Translations under genes and position numbers: made by a program | Assembly (NCBI GenBank): GCA_017406005.1 | Contig: JAFQZI010000163.1 | Location: 1-64,000 of the forward strand | Length of the DNA stretch: 64,000 nt | Source: Oscillospiraceae bacterium | GTDB taxonomy: Bacteria; Bacillota; Clostridia; Oscillospirales; Oscillospiraceae | Reading direction: 5' to 3' | Shown: positions 50,315 to 57,848 of the stretch, in pieces | Numbering within the stretch: the first letter of the stretch is position 1 | Layout of the letters: the number at the start of each line of letters is the position of its first letter | The notes under the pieces: model-generated | The model's input: the letters and a program-made list of their open reading frames with translations, nothing else | Told to the model about the DNA's origin: nothing | The model's database searches: none

Positions 50315-50614
50315 ATGTTAGAAATCAGCAAAAAAAAGGAAAACACTGTTCTGGAAGTTGCACTGAAAGGACGGCTTGACACTTCAACATCCCCGGAACT
50401 GGAGCAGTTCCTGAAAGACAATCTCACCGGTGTAACGGAACTGGTGATTGATTTGAGCGATCTGGAGTACATCTCTTCTGCCGGACTGCGCGTTCTGCTT
50501 TCCGCCCATAAGACGATGGCAAAACAGGGGAGCATGAGGCTTCTGCATGCAAACGAAGTTGTCATGGAAGTATTTGAAGTAACCGGGTTTGTAGATATTC
50601 TGAATATTGAGTAA
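50315..50614 (+). CDS. STAS-domain anti-anti-sigma factor
   Basis: A 99-residue single STAS domain like RsbV/SpoIIAA. The phosphorylation-loop block DLSDLEYISSAGLRVLLSAH holds the conserved serine (ISSAGL) that the partner kinase would modify. It would bind and neutralise the kinase/anti-sigma encoded next, whose ATG overlaps this stop (TAATG). AGGAGGAAAG precedes the start. No sigma factor gene is nearby, so the switch may control another target. Confidence 0.93.
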   Translation: MLEISKKKENTVLEVALKGRLDTSTSPELEQFLKDNLTGVTELVIDLSDLEYISSAGLRVLLSAHKTMAKQGSMRLLHANEVVMEVFEVTGFVDILNIE

Positions 50615-51021
50615 TGAAAGAGCTGACAGTTCCCGCTACTATAGAAAATATTGAGACAGTAACAGACTTTGTCAACGGACAGTTGGAAGAAGCAGACTGC
50701 CCGATGAAAACGCAGATGCAATTTGATGTAGCGATCGATGAGCTGTTCAGCAACATTGCCCACTATGCTTATGCTCCGGAAACCGGCCTTGCAACTGTAC
50801 GGGTGAGTCTGGAGAAAGATCCGCCTGCGGCTGTTGTCACTTTTGTGGACAGTGGCCGACCGTATGATCCCCTGGCGAAGAAAGACCCTGATGTTTCGCT
50901 TGCCGTGCATGACCGCCCGACAGGTGGGTTGGGCATCTTTCTCGTCAAGAAGATAATGGATAACGTGAGCTATGAGTACAAGGAAGGGCACAATATTTTG
51001 CGCATTTATAAAAAATACTGA
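50614..51021 (+). CDS. RsbW-like anti-sigma factor / serine kinase
   Basis: A 135-residue HATPase_c protein of the RsbW/SpoIIAB type. The N-box is VAIDELFSNIAHYAY, G1 is FVDSGRPYDPL and G2 is RPTGGLGIFLVKK, so ATP binding should be intact. It would phosphorylate the STAS partner and hold a sigma factor or other client when the STAS protein is phosphorylated. The one-base overlap with the STAS gene (TAATG) indicates coupling. The P2 promoter begins just after the stop. Confidence 0.93.
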   Translation: MKELTVPATIENIETVTDFVNGQLEEADCPMKTQMQFDVAIDELFSNIAHYAYAPETGLATVRVSLEKDPPAAVVTFVDSGRPYDPLAKKDPDVSLAVHDRPTGGLGIFLVKKIMDNVSYEYKEGHNILRIYKKY

Positions 51022-51027
51022 TGTTGT

Positions 51028-51060
51028 GTGACAGTTGTGTGACATTTCCTGTGCTATACT
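51028..51060 (+). promoter_or_regulatory. Direct-repeat promoter P2 (LysM leader peptide)
   Basis: TGTGTGAC repeats have GTGAC cores at 51028-51032 and 51039-51043, 11 bp apart. The extended -10 TGCTATACT has its hexamer at 51055-51060, exactly 16 bases after the second core. The spacing is the same as at P1 and P3. Confidence 0.78.
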
Positions 51061-51121
51061 GTGTCTGCAAACAAAGAGAGAGACCGTTTGCAAAAGTATT
51101 ATTCAGAAAGGAACAGAAATA

Positions 51122-51328
51122 GTGGATATGGAAAAAGCAGTACTGAACGATGAGGAACTGGGCAAGATCCAGGGCGGAACGCAGCTCCCTTATGAAATCA
51201 AGAGCGGAGATACATTGAGCGAGCTCGCAAAGAAATATCACTGCACGGTTGAAGAGCTCTGCAAGTGGAACAATATCAGAAATGCCAATGAGATTTCGGT
51301 AGGCCAGAAACTGGTTATCAAATTCTGA
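51122..51328 (+). CDS. Double-glycine leader peptide with a LysM domain
   Basis: A 68-residue precursor. The first 19 residues (MDMEKAVLNDEELGKIQGG) form a double-glycine leader with the L-x-x-E-E-L-x-x-I-x-G-G pattern cut by C39 peptidases. The 49-residue remainder is a single LysM module (YEIKSGDTLSELAKKYHCTV, then NEISVGQKLVIKF), which binds N-acetylglucosamine chains of peptidoglycan. GTG 51122 is chosen because AAAGGAA lies about 9 bases upstream; the ATG at 51128 would be too far. It is driven by P2. A C39-exported LysM peptide is unusual and would coat or bridge the cell wall, or act on neighbours. Confidence 0.85.
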   Translation: MDMEKAVLNDEELGKIQGGTQLPYEIKSGDTLSELAKKYHCTVEELCKWNNIRNANEISVGQKLVIKF

Positions 51329-51344
51329 GATTGTTCCCAAATTA

Positions 51345-51378
51345 GAAAAAGCCTTTGCTCTTTCTGAGCAGAGGCTTT
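51345..51378 (+). terminator. Terminator/attenuator between two leader-peptide genes
   Basis: AAAAAGCCTTTGCTC pairs with GAGCAGAGGCTTTTT around TTTCT. It sits between the LysM peptide and the next GG peptide, so most transcripts from P2 would end here and downstream genes would be made at lower level. Confidence 0.85.
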
Positions 51379-51405
51379 TTCAAAAGCATTTCAGGAGGAA
51401 CAGCT

Positions 51406-51612
51406 ATGAAGAAGGACACGGATACTGAGCAGATCAGGAAAGAGATGGTGTCTCTTTCCGATGAGGAACTCAGCGCTGTTGCAGGCGGGTTTGACACTTT
51501 TCCGGATCAGGACGGTGTTGACAGGCATTCCTGGTTTGTTACACTGATGATGAATCTCCTGCACACGCATCCCAACAGCACAGACCAGGCAGAGAAAGAG
51601 AGAAAGCCTTGA
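51406..51612 (+). CDS. Double-glycine leader peptide, no known domain
   Basis: A 68-residue precursor with a 28-residue leader ending SLSDEELSAVAGG, a textbook double-glycine site. The predicted mature peptide has 40 residues, starts FDTFPDQDGVDRHSWF, contains a short hydrophobic stretch (FVTLMMNLL) and ends with charged residues. It has no LysM and no cysteines. It could be a bacteriocin, a pheromone or a structural peptide. AGGAGG precedes the ATG at 51406. The stop overlaps the next gene's TTG start. Confidence 0.75.
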   Translation: MKKDTDTEQIRKEMVSLSDEELSAVAGGFDTFPDQDGVDRHSWFVTLMMNLLHTHPNSTDQAEKERKP

Positions 51613-52817
51613 AACCCGGCATCCTTAAAAAGGTGCCGGGAATTTCCGGTATTGTCGGGCTTTCGGCTGGTACGGGAATTTTACTGGTGCTGCTGATTAA
51701 ACTGGGCAGGCCGGGCTGGCTGTTATGGACGAACCTGGTACTGACAGTTTATTTTTCTCTTGTAGTTTTGCTGCTCTGGCGGGCATTCCGGCTGCAGATG
51801 AAGAATGATCTGTACTCGTACAATACTATTTTTTATTTTGGGTTTGCCTTATTTATCCTTTCTCTGGCCGGAACGTATTTTTATATCACGATTCACTGCT
51901 TCCAAAACCCGCAGAGTTTTCGGGAAAAACAAACAATTTTCACACTGCTGCATTCTGCAAAAAACTACATGCTTTTAACAGCGCCGTTCCTGCTGCTCTT
52001 TGCCGGCAGCCTTTTCATCTCTAATATCATGCTGATCCGGCACGAAGGATTCCGGTTTGTAAATTTACTGGGGATACTTCTCTCTTTTCTCCTGGTAGCA
52101 GGACAGGTGCTGATTGATTTTCTGGATTATCGGGCGGCTGTTTACGGACAGCAAAGCCTATGGGAAAACCTTGTAATCAACCTGATGGCAGCATTTTATC
52201 TTTATTTTGAATGCATGATCATCGGTTCCGCAGTTGCAGATGTGATTGCAGCAAGGGCCCAGGCAGAGAGAGACAGGGATTATCTGATTGTTCTCGGCTG
52301 CGGGTTGAAGAAAGATGGTACACCGACACCTTTGCTGAAAGGAAGACTTGATCTTGCTTTGCAGTTCCGGAAAACACAGGTGCAGGAAAATGGAAAAGAA
52401 GCTAACTTTGTAGTTTCCGGCGGACAGGGAGCAGATGAAGTTCAGGCAGAGGCAGCATCAATGCAGTCATATCTGCTGGAACAGGGGGTCCCTCAGGGAC
52501 AGATTCTTTTGGAGGACCGATCCGTCAACACACTGGAAAACATGGCCTTTTCCAAAGAAAAGATCGATGCAGTGCAGGAAAATGCCAAGGTGGCTTTCTT
52601 CACCACAAATTATCATGTGTTCCGGGCAGGGTTGAAAGCAAAACAGGCAGAACTGGATGCCACAGGCATGGGAGCACCAACAAAGTGGTATTTCTGGCCA
52701 AATGCTGCCGTACGCGAGTATGTCGGATTGCTGACGGAACATCGCGGAAAGCAGGCATGTATCCTGTTCACGGTTGCCGCAGTTTATACTTCGCTGACCA
52801 TTCTGGCATATACATAA
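51609..52817 (+). CDS. YdcF/ElyC/SanA-domain membrane protein
   Basis: A 402-residue protein with six or so N-terminal helices (about 10-230), a YdcF domain (about 232-370) and a final helix (about 380-400). The domain motifs are IVLGCGLKKDGTPTPLLKGR, VVSGGQGADE, and FFTTNYHVFRAG. YdcF/ElyC/SanA proteins act in envelope biogenesis under stress. The proposed TTG start at 51609 overlaps the preceding stop (TTGA), since no ATG precedes the first helix. It may process lipid-linked precursors where LysM peptides dock, which is speculation. Confidence 0.85.
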   Translation: MKPGILKKVPGISGIVGLSAGTGILLVLLIKLGRPGWLLWTNLVLTVYFSLVVLLLWRAFRLQMKNDLYSYNTIFYFGFALFILSLAGTYFYITIHCFQNPQSFREKQTIFTLLHSAKNYMLLTAPFLLLFAGSLFISNIMLIRHEGFRFVNLLGILLSFLLVAGQVLIDFLDYRAAVYGQQSLWENLVINLMAAFYLYFECMIIGSAVADVIAARAQAERDRDYLIVLGCGLKKDGTPTPLLKGRLDLALQFRKTQVQENGKEANFVVSGGQGADEVQAEAASMQSYLLEQGVPQGQILLEDRSVNTLENMAFSKEKIDAVQENAKVAFFTTNYHVFRAGLKAKQAELDATGMGAPTKWYFWPNAAVREYVGLLTEHRGKQACILFTVAAVYTSLTILAYT

Positions 52818-52831
52818 ACGTGAACAGAATC

Positions 52832-52877
52832 ATGAAAAACCAGCTATAGGAAATCATTCCCGTAGCTGGTTTTTCTT
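52832..52877. terminator. Bidirectional terminator
   Basis: AAAAACCAGCTA and TAGCTGGTTTTT form the stem. It serves the YdcF gene on the + strand and the LysM gene on the - strand. Confidence 0.88.
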
Positions 52878-52894
52878 GCATTGTGATCCGACGG

Positions 52895-53278
52895 TTATCT
52901 CCCTGTAGGAATAAGAAGGGTTGCCCCTTCGGTAATGAGATCGGGATTGCCGATGCGATTGAGCTTCTGCAGTGCAGATACCGTGGTGTGATAGCGCAGA
53001 GCAATGGCACTGAGGGTGTCACCGCGCTTCACAACATAGGTTGTCGTGTAAGCCGGAGAATAGACAGGCTGCGGTTTGGCCTCCTCACCGACAGGGGTAG
53101 CGAGAACACCGCCGGAAACCTTCAGCAGTTCGAAATCATCAAGCGGTTCTCCATCTACTTTCGGCTTGAGAGTGGAATTATCGGGAACATTGATCGTTGT
53201 TCTTACTACCGTTGCGCCGCCTGTTACAGCGTCCAGTACCTGATCTTCCAGATTGTTCTTTGTGATATCATTCGCCAT
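52895..53278 (-). CDS. LysM protein with two tandem double-glycine leader sites
   Basis: A 127-residue precursor with no Sec signal. Two leader-like sites are present: [13 protein letters not shown], ending at Gly21, and [13 protein letters not shown], ending at Gly57; each has the L-x-x-x-x-L-x-x-V-x-G-G spacing. After a proline-rich spacer comes one LysM domain (about 78-124, [20 protein letters not shown]). The C39 exporter could cut at either or both sites, releasing a 35-residue spacer peptide and a LysM fragment. The start at 53278 follows GGAGGTGCG. Promoter P3 upstream has the same repeats as P1 and P2, tying it to the same control. Confidence 0.82.
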   Translation of the reverse strand: MANDITKNNLEDQVLDAVTGGATVVRTTINVPDNSTLKPKVDGEPLDDFELLKVSGGVLATPVGEEAKPQPVYSPAYTTTYVVKRGDTLSAIALRYHTTVSALQKLNRIGNPDLITEGATLLIPTGR

Positions 53279-53409
53279 GAGTCGCACCTCCAAAAATGTT
53301 TTTATTATTATAACATAGCTGATTCGAGAAATCTGCACCTAATTGTAACAATTTTTTAAATTTCAGAAATCTTTTTTTGTTTCAGTGCGGATTTCTTAAA
53401 AACAAATAC

Positions 53410-53442
53410 AGTTTAGCACATAGAGTATCACACAACTGTCAC
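53410..53442 (-). promoter_or_regulatory. Direct-repeat promoter P3 (tandem-leader LysM gene)
   Basis: On the minus strand TGTGTGAC and TGTGTGAT have cores at 53442-53438 and 53431-53427, 11 bp apart. The extended -10 TGCTAAACT has its hexamer at 53415-53410, 16 bases after the second core, as in P1 and P2. The untranslated leader to 53278 is about 125 bases. Confidence 0.75.
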
Positions 53443-53457
53443 ACAAGACAGAAATGC

Positions 53458-53486
53458 TTGCAATGACGGTTCGTTTACGGTAAAAT
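53458..53486 (+). promoter_or_regulatory. Promoter of hflKC
   Basis: TTGCAA (53458-53463), a 17-base spacer and TAAAAT (53481-53486) face hflK. It lies next to P3 on the opposite strand. Confidence 0.65.
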
Positions 53487-53547
53487 GATCCTGCAAATCA
53501 AGTTCCGATCGAAATAAACAAAATCGGAAGGATAGAAAGGAAAATCT

Positions 53548-54558
53548 ATGGATCCTAACGAATACAGCTGGAAGCGCCCGGATCCGCAGCCGCAACCGCC
53601 GCGGCAGGAGAAACCGAAGAAACCTCCGCTTCGGTTTAAGCCGGTTCTGATTCCTGTGATAGCAGTAGTTCTGCTGATTGCCTCCATCCTCTTCAATTCT
53701 TTTTATGAGCTTCAGGAAGACGAATTTGCCGTTATTACAACGCTTGGGAAACCGTCTGTTGTGTCAACATCCGGGTTAAAGTTCAAGTGGCCGTTTATCC
53801 AGCAGAAAACACTGGTCTCCAAGGCAACAAAAGGATTTGCCATCGGATATGATATCCGGACGGGAAATTCCATCCCCACAGAATCCGTCATGATCACGGT
53901 AGACTACAATTTCGTCAACGTTGATTTCTATGTGGAATACCGCGTGACGGATCCGGTAAAGTATCTGTATAACTCGGCAGACCCGGTCGGGATTTTGAAA
54001 ATGCTATGCCAGTCGTATATCCGAGACACGATCGGCCTCTATAAGGTGGACGATGTGATTACGACGGGGAAAAGCGAAATCCAGGCGGCAATCAAGGATA
54101 AAATCCTTGCCCGTCTGGAACAGGAAGATCTCGGCATTACACTGGTGAACATCACCATTCAGGATGCTGAACCGCCAACGTCTAAAGTGCAGGAAGCATT
54201 CAAAGCTGTGGAAACAGCAAAACAGGATGCAGAGACGGCGACCAACAACGCCAATAAATATGCCAATGAAGTTCTGCCTGCTGCACAGGCGGATGCCGAT
54301 GAGGTGCTGCAAAAAGCAGAGGCTTATAAGACTTCACGCATCAATGAAGCAAACGGGCAGGCATCGAGATTCCAGAAACTGTATGAGGAATATGCAAAGT
54401 ATCCCGAAATTACAAGGCAGAGGCTCTTTTATGAAACGGTTTCAGATATCTTCCCGGAGATGAAGATTGTTATTACCGGGAAAGACGGTGCGGAAATGAC
54501 AACCGTTCTGCCGCTGGATGATTTCATGCAGACCGGAAAGGAGGATGGAAAGCAATGA
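53548..54558 (+). CDS. hflK: HflK-like SPFH-domain membrane protease regulator
   Basis: A 336-residue protein: a proline-rich cytosolic N-terminus (about 1-30), one helix (32-50) and an SPFH/band-7 domain (YELQEDEFAVITTLGKPSVV onward) with a coiled-coil tail. HflK forms a cage with HflC around FtsH and limits proteolysis of membrane proteins. The start follows AAAGGAAAA. hflC overlaps by four bases. The separate promoter indicates it is not part of the LysM locus, though the two are adjacent. Confidence 0.9.
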   Translation: MDPNEYSWKRPDPQPQPPRQEKPKKPPLRFKPVLIPVIAVVLLIASILFNSFYELQEDEFAVITTLGKPSVVSTSGLKFKWPFIQQKTLVSKATKGFAIGYDIRTGNSIPTESVMITVDYNFVNVDFYVEYRVTDPVKYLYNSADPVGILKMLCQSYIRDTIGLYKVDDVITTGKSEIQAAIKDKILARLEQEDLGITLVNITIQDAEPPTSKVQEAFKAVETAKQDAETATNNANKYANEVLPAAQADADEVLQKAEAYKTSRINEANGQASRFQKLYEEYAKYPEITRQRLFYETVSDIFPEMKIVITGKDGAEMTTVLPLDDFMQTGKEDGKQ

Positions 54559-55436
54559 ATTTTACTGCGGATAAGAAACCAATCAGCCGGATTCTCATAA
54601 TTGCAGCGGTTCTTGTGATTTTGCTGATCCTCTTCGGGTCAATGTATATTATACATCAGAATGAATACGGTATTGTCTGGCAGTTCGGAGCCGTAAACAG
54701 CGTCAGAAGTGAGCCGGGGCTTTACTTCAAGATGCCGTTTGTACAGTCGGTTTCCACGCTGCCGAAGACGGAGCTCCTCTATGACCTCCCGATCAGTGAC
54801 GTCATCACCGGAGACAAGCATTCTATGGTGCTTGATTCCTTTGCGCTATGGCGCATCAGTGATCCGAGGCTTTTCATTGAGTCACTTTCTGGGAGTGTTG
54901 CCAATGCGGAAAGCCGTATCAATGCAATTATATATAATGCACTCAAAACAGTGATCTCTTCCCAGAAACAGGAGACGATCATCTCCGGCCGTGACGGCCG
55001 GGTGGTGAAGCTGGTTATGGAAAATATCGGCAATAATTTTGACCGGTACGGGATCGAAATTCTCGCAGTCGAGACGAAGACGCTGGATCTTCCGGATGAT
55101 AACAAAGATGCTGTTTATACACGCATGATTTCCGAGAGAAACAATATTGCAGCCTCCTATACTGCAGAAGGCAACGCTGAAGCAAAACGTATCCGCAATG
55201 AGGCAGACAAAAAGGTGATGATCACCCTTTCGGAAGCGAATGCCCGTGCAGCGGAACTGCGCGCGGAAGGAGACGCGGAATACATGCGGATTCTGGCGGA
55301 TGTGTATGATTCTGAAGAAGAAGCAGACTTCTACACGTATATGATTGCGCTGGATGCTCTGGCAAAATCGATGACAGGGGCTGAGAAGACGCTTATTTTG
55401 GATGCTGACAGCCCGATTGCAAAGCTGTTTTATTAA
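54555..55436 (+). CDS. hflC: HflC-like SPFH-domain protein
   Basis: A 293-residue partner of HflK: one N-terminal helix (about 13-34), a band-7 domain (YIIHQNEYGIVWQFGAVNSV, RISDPRLFIESL) and the coiled coil SYTAEGNAEAKRIRNEADKK near the C-terminus. Start ATGA overlaps the hflK stop. The length is slightly below the E. coli protein. Confidence 0.92.
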   Translation: MNFTADKKPISRILIIAAVLVILLILFGSMYIIHQNEYGIVWQFGAVNSVRSEPGLYFKMPFVQSVSTLPKTELLYDLPISDVITGDKHSMVLDSFALWRISDPRLFIESLSGSVANAESRINAIIYNALKTVISSQKQETIISGRDGRVVKLVMENIGNNFDRYGIEILAVETKTLDLPDDNKDAVYTRMISERNNIAASYTAEGNAEAKRIRNEADKKVMITLSEANARAAELRAEGDAEYMRILADVYDSEEEADFYTYMIALDALAKSMTGAEKTLILDADSPIAKLFY

Positions 55437-55460
55437 TTACTAAACGAAGGAATGACGGGA

Positions 55461-56285
55461 ATGGAGAATACAGCCTTTAAAACAGCCCTCGTCCAGATTC
55501 GAACGGAACTTGACCAGGAACAAACCATGGAAAAGGCCGGGCGGATGGTACGGGAAGCAGCAGAAAACGGTGCTCAGGTTGTCTGCCTTCCGGAGATGTT
55601 CAATTGCCCTTATTCCGGCAAGTATTTCAAAACGGTTGCTGTACGAGGCCACGAAGACAGTGTGAGAGCAATGGCTGCCTGGGCAAAAGAAAACCAGATT
55701 GTGCTGATCGGCGGATCTGTTCCGGAGACGGAAGATGACAGGATCTATAACACCTGCTTTGTTTTCAATGAGAATGGCGACCAGATTGCAAGACACCGGA
55801 AAGTGCATCTCTTTGATGTTGATATCCCGGGGATGCGTTTTAAAGAATCCGACACGTTTGCACCCGGTGAGGATATCACGGTGTTTGACACCCGATATGG
55901 ACGATTTGGCGTGGCGATCTGTTTTGACGTACGTTTCCCCGAACTCTTCCGGGCTATGGCAAAGCGCGGAGCGAAAATGATTTTTCTGCCGGCGCAGTTC
56001 AATATGAAAACAGGCCCTGCGCACTGGGAACTGTCGCTGCGTATGCGTGCTGTAGACAACGAAGTGTTCTTCGCCGGGGCTTCTTCCGCAAGGTACGAGG
56101 GATTTTCTTATGAATGCTGGGGGCATTCTACGGTTGTTGACCCGTTTGGCACGGTGCTGGCCTCCTGTGATGAAAAAGAGCAGATTATCTACGCGGATAT
56201 CGATCTGGAGCGAACGGATATCGTCCGTGCCCAGCTGCCAACATTCAACTGCCTGCGGGAAGAACTTTATGCCGTAGCAAAATAA
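55461..56285 (+). CDS. Nitrilase-superfamily amidohydrolase (omega-amidase-like)
   Basis: A 274-residue carbon-nitrogen hydrolase. The catalytic triad is visible: Glu in VVCLPEMFNCPYSGKYF, Lys in RHRKVHLFDVDIPG and Cys in GVAICFDVRFPELFR. The N-C-P-Y-x-x-K-Y-F context matches omega-amidases (NIT2/YafV-like), which hydrolyse alpha-ketoglutaramate. The start at 55461 is chosen because AAGGA lies 9 bases upstream; the ATG at 55452 directly abuts that site. Confidence 0.9.
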   Translation: MENTAFKTALVQIRTELDQEQTMEKAGRMVREAAENGAQVVCLPEMFNCPYSGKYFKTVAVRGHEDSVRAMAAWAKENQIVLIGGSVPETEDDRIYNTCFVFNENGDQIARHRKVHLFDVDIPGMRFKESDTFAPGEDITVFDTRYGRFGVAICFDVRFPELFRAMAKRGAKMIFLPAQFNMKTGPAHWELSLRMRAVDNEVFFAGASSARYEGFSYECWGHSTVVDPFGTVLASCDEKEQIIYADIDLERTDIVRAQLPTFNCLREELYAVAK

Positions 56286-56287
56286 GA

Positions 56288-56941
56288 ATGGCGGAAATGA
56301 AGAAAAAGGATCTCATTGTGATACTGGCGGTTCTGCTGCTTGCTGTGATTCTGTTGGTCTATGGGCTTTCCATGCGCACAACACAGCAGAACCCGGAAAA
56401 ACCTGTGGAGACTGCGCAGCCCTTTCCATCCGCGGAGGGTTCTTCTGAAGGAGAGGCGGAAATGAATGCTTCTCCCAGCTATTCTGAGAAGACAAGAGCT
56501 GCAGCAGAAGCTTATCTCAGAGAATATCCGGCAGAGTCGTACCTGATACTGACGACAAACGGCGGCATATCCTCTCCAATCCCTCTGAACGAAGAGAATT
56601 CTTTCCGGGTCAGACAGGGTGATGGCAGTGAGAATGTTGTCCACATCGGGAAGAATTCCTTTTATATGGAATCTTCCAACTGTGACAACCAGAACTGTGT
56701 GGGTGAGGGTGAAGTAACGCTGGAGAACAGGGACAGCAGAATCCTGTACAACATGGTAATCTGCCTTCCGCACCAGCTAACGCTTGAACTGCTGACGCCC
56801 GAAGAAACAGAAGAGAGGCTTTTGCAGCTCTATGCCGCACAGGAGGCATACCAGGCAGAGGTGGAAGCGTATCTTGCAGAACATCCGGAAGAAGCCGCGG
56901 CTGCCGGGGCACAGGCGGAGGGTGAACATGAAAACGAGTAG
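56288..56941 (+). CDS. NusG domain II-containing membrane protein
   Basis: A 217-residue protein with one N-terminal helix (LIVILAVLLLAVILLVYGLS), a low-complexity linker and a NusG-II domain (LILTTNGGISSPIPLNEENS, then SNCDNQNCVGEGEV with three cysteines, VICLPHQLTLEL). These proteins occur next to the Gx transporter gene in Clostridia, often with ApbE or quinone-related genes; the function is unknown. The C-terminal helix (TEERLLQLYAAQEAYQAEVE) is an extra. The end overlaps the next start by 14 bases. Confidence 0.85.
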   Translation: MAEMKKKDLIVILAVLLLAVILLVYGLSMRTTQQNPEKPVETAQPFPSAEGSSEGEAEMNASPSYSEKTRAAAEAYLREYPAESYLILTTNGGISSPIPLNEENSFRVRQGDGSENVVHIGKNSFYMESSNCDNQNCVGEGEVTLENRDSRILYNMVICLPHQLTLELLTPEETEERLLQLYAAQEAYQAEVEAYLAEHPEEAAAAGAQAEGEHENE

Positions 56942-57446
56942 AGCCACACGCCGCCTTACAGTTTCCGCACTGCTTGTCACGGTGATGCTGATGCTGGGTT
57001 ACCTGGAAAACCTTGTGCCGACCGGTGTGCCGGGAATCAAACTCGGCCTGAGCAACAGTGTCCTGCTTCTTGCCATTTACTGGCTGGGGATCCCCACGGC
57101 CTTTACCCTTATGATTGTGAAAGTGGTTCTATCAGGATTCCTGTTTTCCGGTGTTAATGCAATGATGTATGCGTTTGCCGGCGGGCTGCTGAGCATGATT
57201 GTGATGTCGGTGCTTTATAAGATGAAAGGGTTCTCTCCGATCACGATTGCCATGGCAGGGGCAGTTTTTCACAATGTCGGCCAGGTTGGGCTTGCGATGG
57301 TGATTCTGGAAACAGACCGGCTTGTTTACTACATGGCAATTCTGATGCTGGCCGGGCTTGTAACCGGGTTTGTGACAGGCACCGTGACGACACTGCTGAT
57401 GAAACGACTTCCGGCGAGCATGAAACCCGAAAACTGGAACCAATAA
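56928..57446 (+). CDS. Gx transporter family protein
   Basis: A 172-residue membrane protein with five or six helices. It is of the Gx transporter family, formerly annotated as heptaprenyl diphosphate synthase component I. The N-terminal pattern GYLENLVPTGVPGIKLGLSN is characteristic and resembles the ECF transporter S-component fold. The substrate is unknown, with quinone or prenyl precursors suggested by neighbours elsewhere. The start at 56928 follows GGAGGG within the end of the NusG-II gene. A terminator follows the stop. Confidence 0.88.
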   Translation: MKTSRATRRLTVSALLVTVMLMLGYLENLVPTGVPGIKLGLSNSVLLLAIYWLGIPTAFTLMIVKVVLSGFLFSGVNAMMYAFAGGLLSMIVMSVLYKMKGFSPITIAMAGAVFHNVGQVGLAMVILETDRLVYYMAILMLAGLVTGFVTGTVTTLLMKRLPASMKPENWNQ

Positions 57447-57447
57447 A

Positions 57448-57490
57448 GAAAAAACTCTCTGACAGATCATTCTGTAGAGAGTTTTTCCAT
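57448..57490 (+). terminator. Terminator
   Basis: AAAAAACTCTCT pairs with AGAGAGTTTTTC, with an inner ACAGA/TCTGT stem. It ends the nitrilase-NusG-Gx unit. Confidence 0.88.
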
Positions 57491-57524
57491 AACCCGCTTC
57501 CCACGGGTTATACTTTCTTGTGCT

Positions 57525-57848
57525 TTACAACAGTTCCTGTGCGACCAAGACCATATCGAACGTGGCGATGGTTTCCGGGCTGACAGGGCAATCTTCGCAC
57601 TGCCAGCTGCTCAGTACAGCTCCGTCGGAAGCCCAGATCTGGGGGAGGGGGCCAAGTGCCTCACCGGCTGGCGCATAACGTTTCTGTGCCACTTTTCCGT
57701 CTACCATGAAGATGAGCGTATAAATGACATTGTCTGATTCTTCTTCAGAGGAGGACTCCGATGCAAAGACATAGCCCGGAAAAATCAGAAAAATCTGAAG
57801 AAACATAGCGAGAGCCAGAAGGAATGAAAGTGGTCTGTTCTTTTTCAT
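57525..57848 (-). CDS. Small secreted protein, InlB-repeat-like
   Basis: A 107-residue exported protein. The signal peptide is MKKNRPLSFLLALAMFLQIF, with cleavage near VFASE, followed by an acidic serine-rich stretch. The mature 65 residues (YTLIFMVDGKVAQKRYAPAG, then GPLPQIWASDGAVLSSWQC) have the beta-strand, G-x-x-L-P and W pattern of a single InlB/Flg_new B-repeat. The start at 57848 has GGAAAACAG upstream. No partner genes are evident. Function unknown. Confidence 0.65.
   Translation of the reverse strand: MKKNRPLSFLLALAMFLQIFLIFPGYVFASESSSEEESDNVIYTLIFMVDGKVAQKRYAPAGEALGPLPQIWASDGAVLSSWQCEDCPVSPETIATFDMVLVAQELL

Noticed and set aside
53410-53486. Control of hflKC by the P3 repeats
   Set aside because: The -10 and repeat order fit only the minus-strand LysM gene. 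hflK has its own sigma-A-like promoter at 53458-53486.
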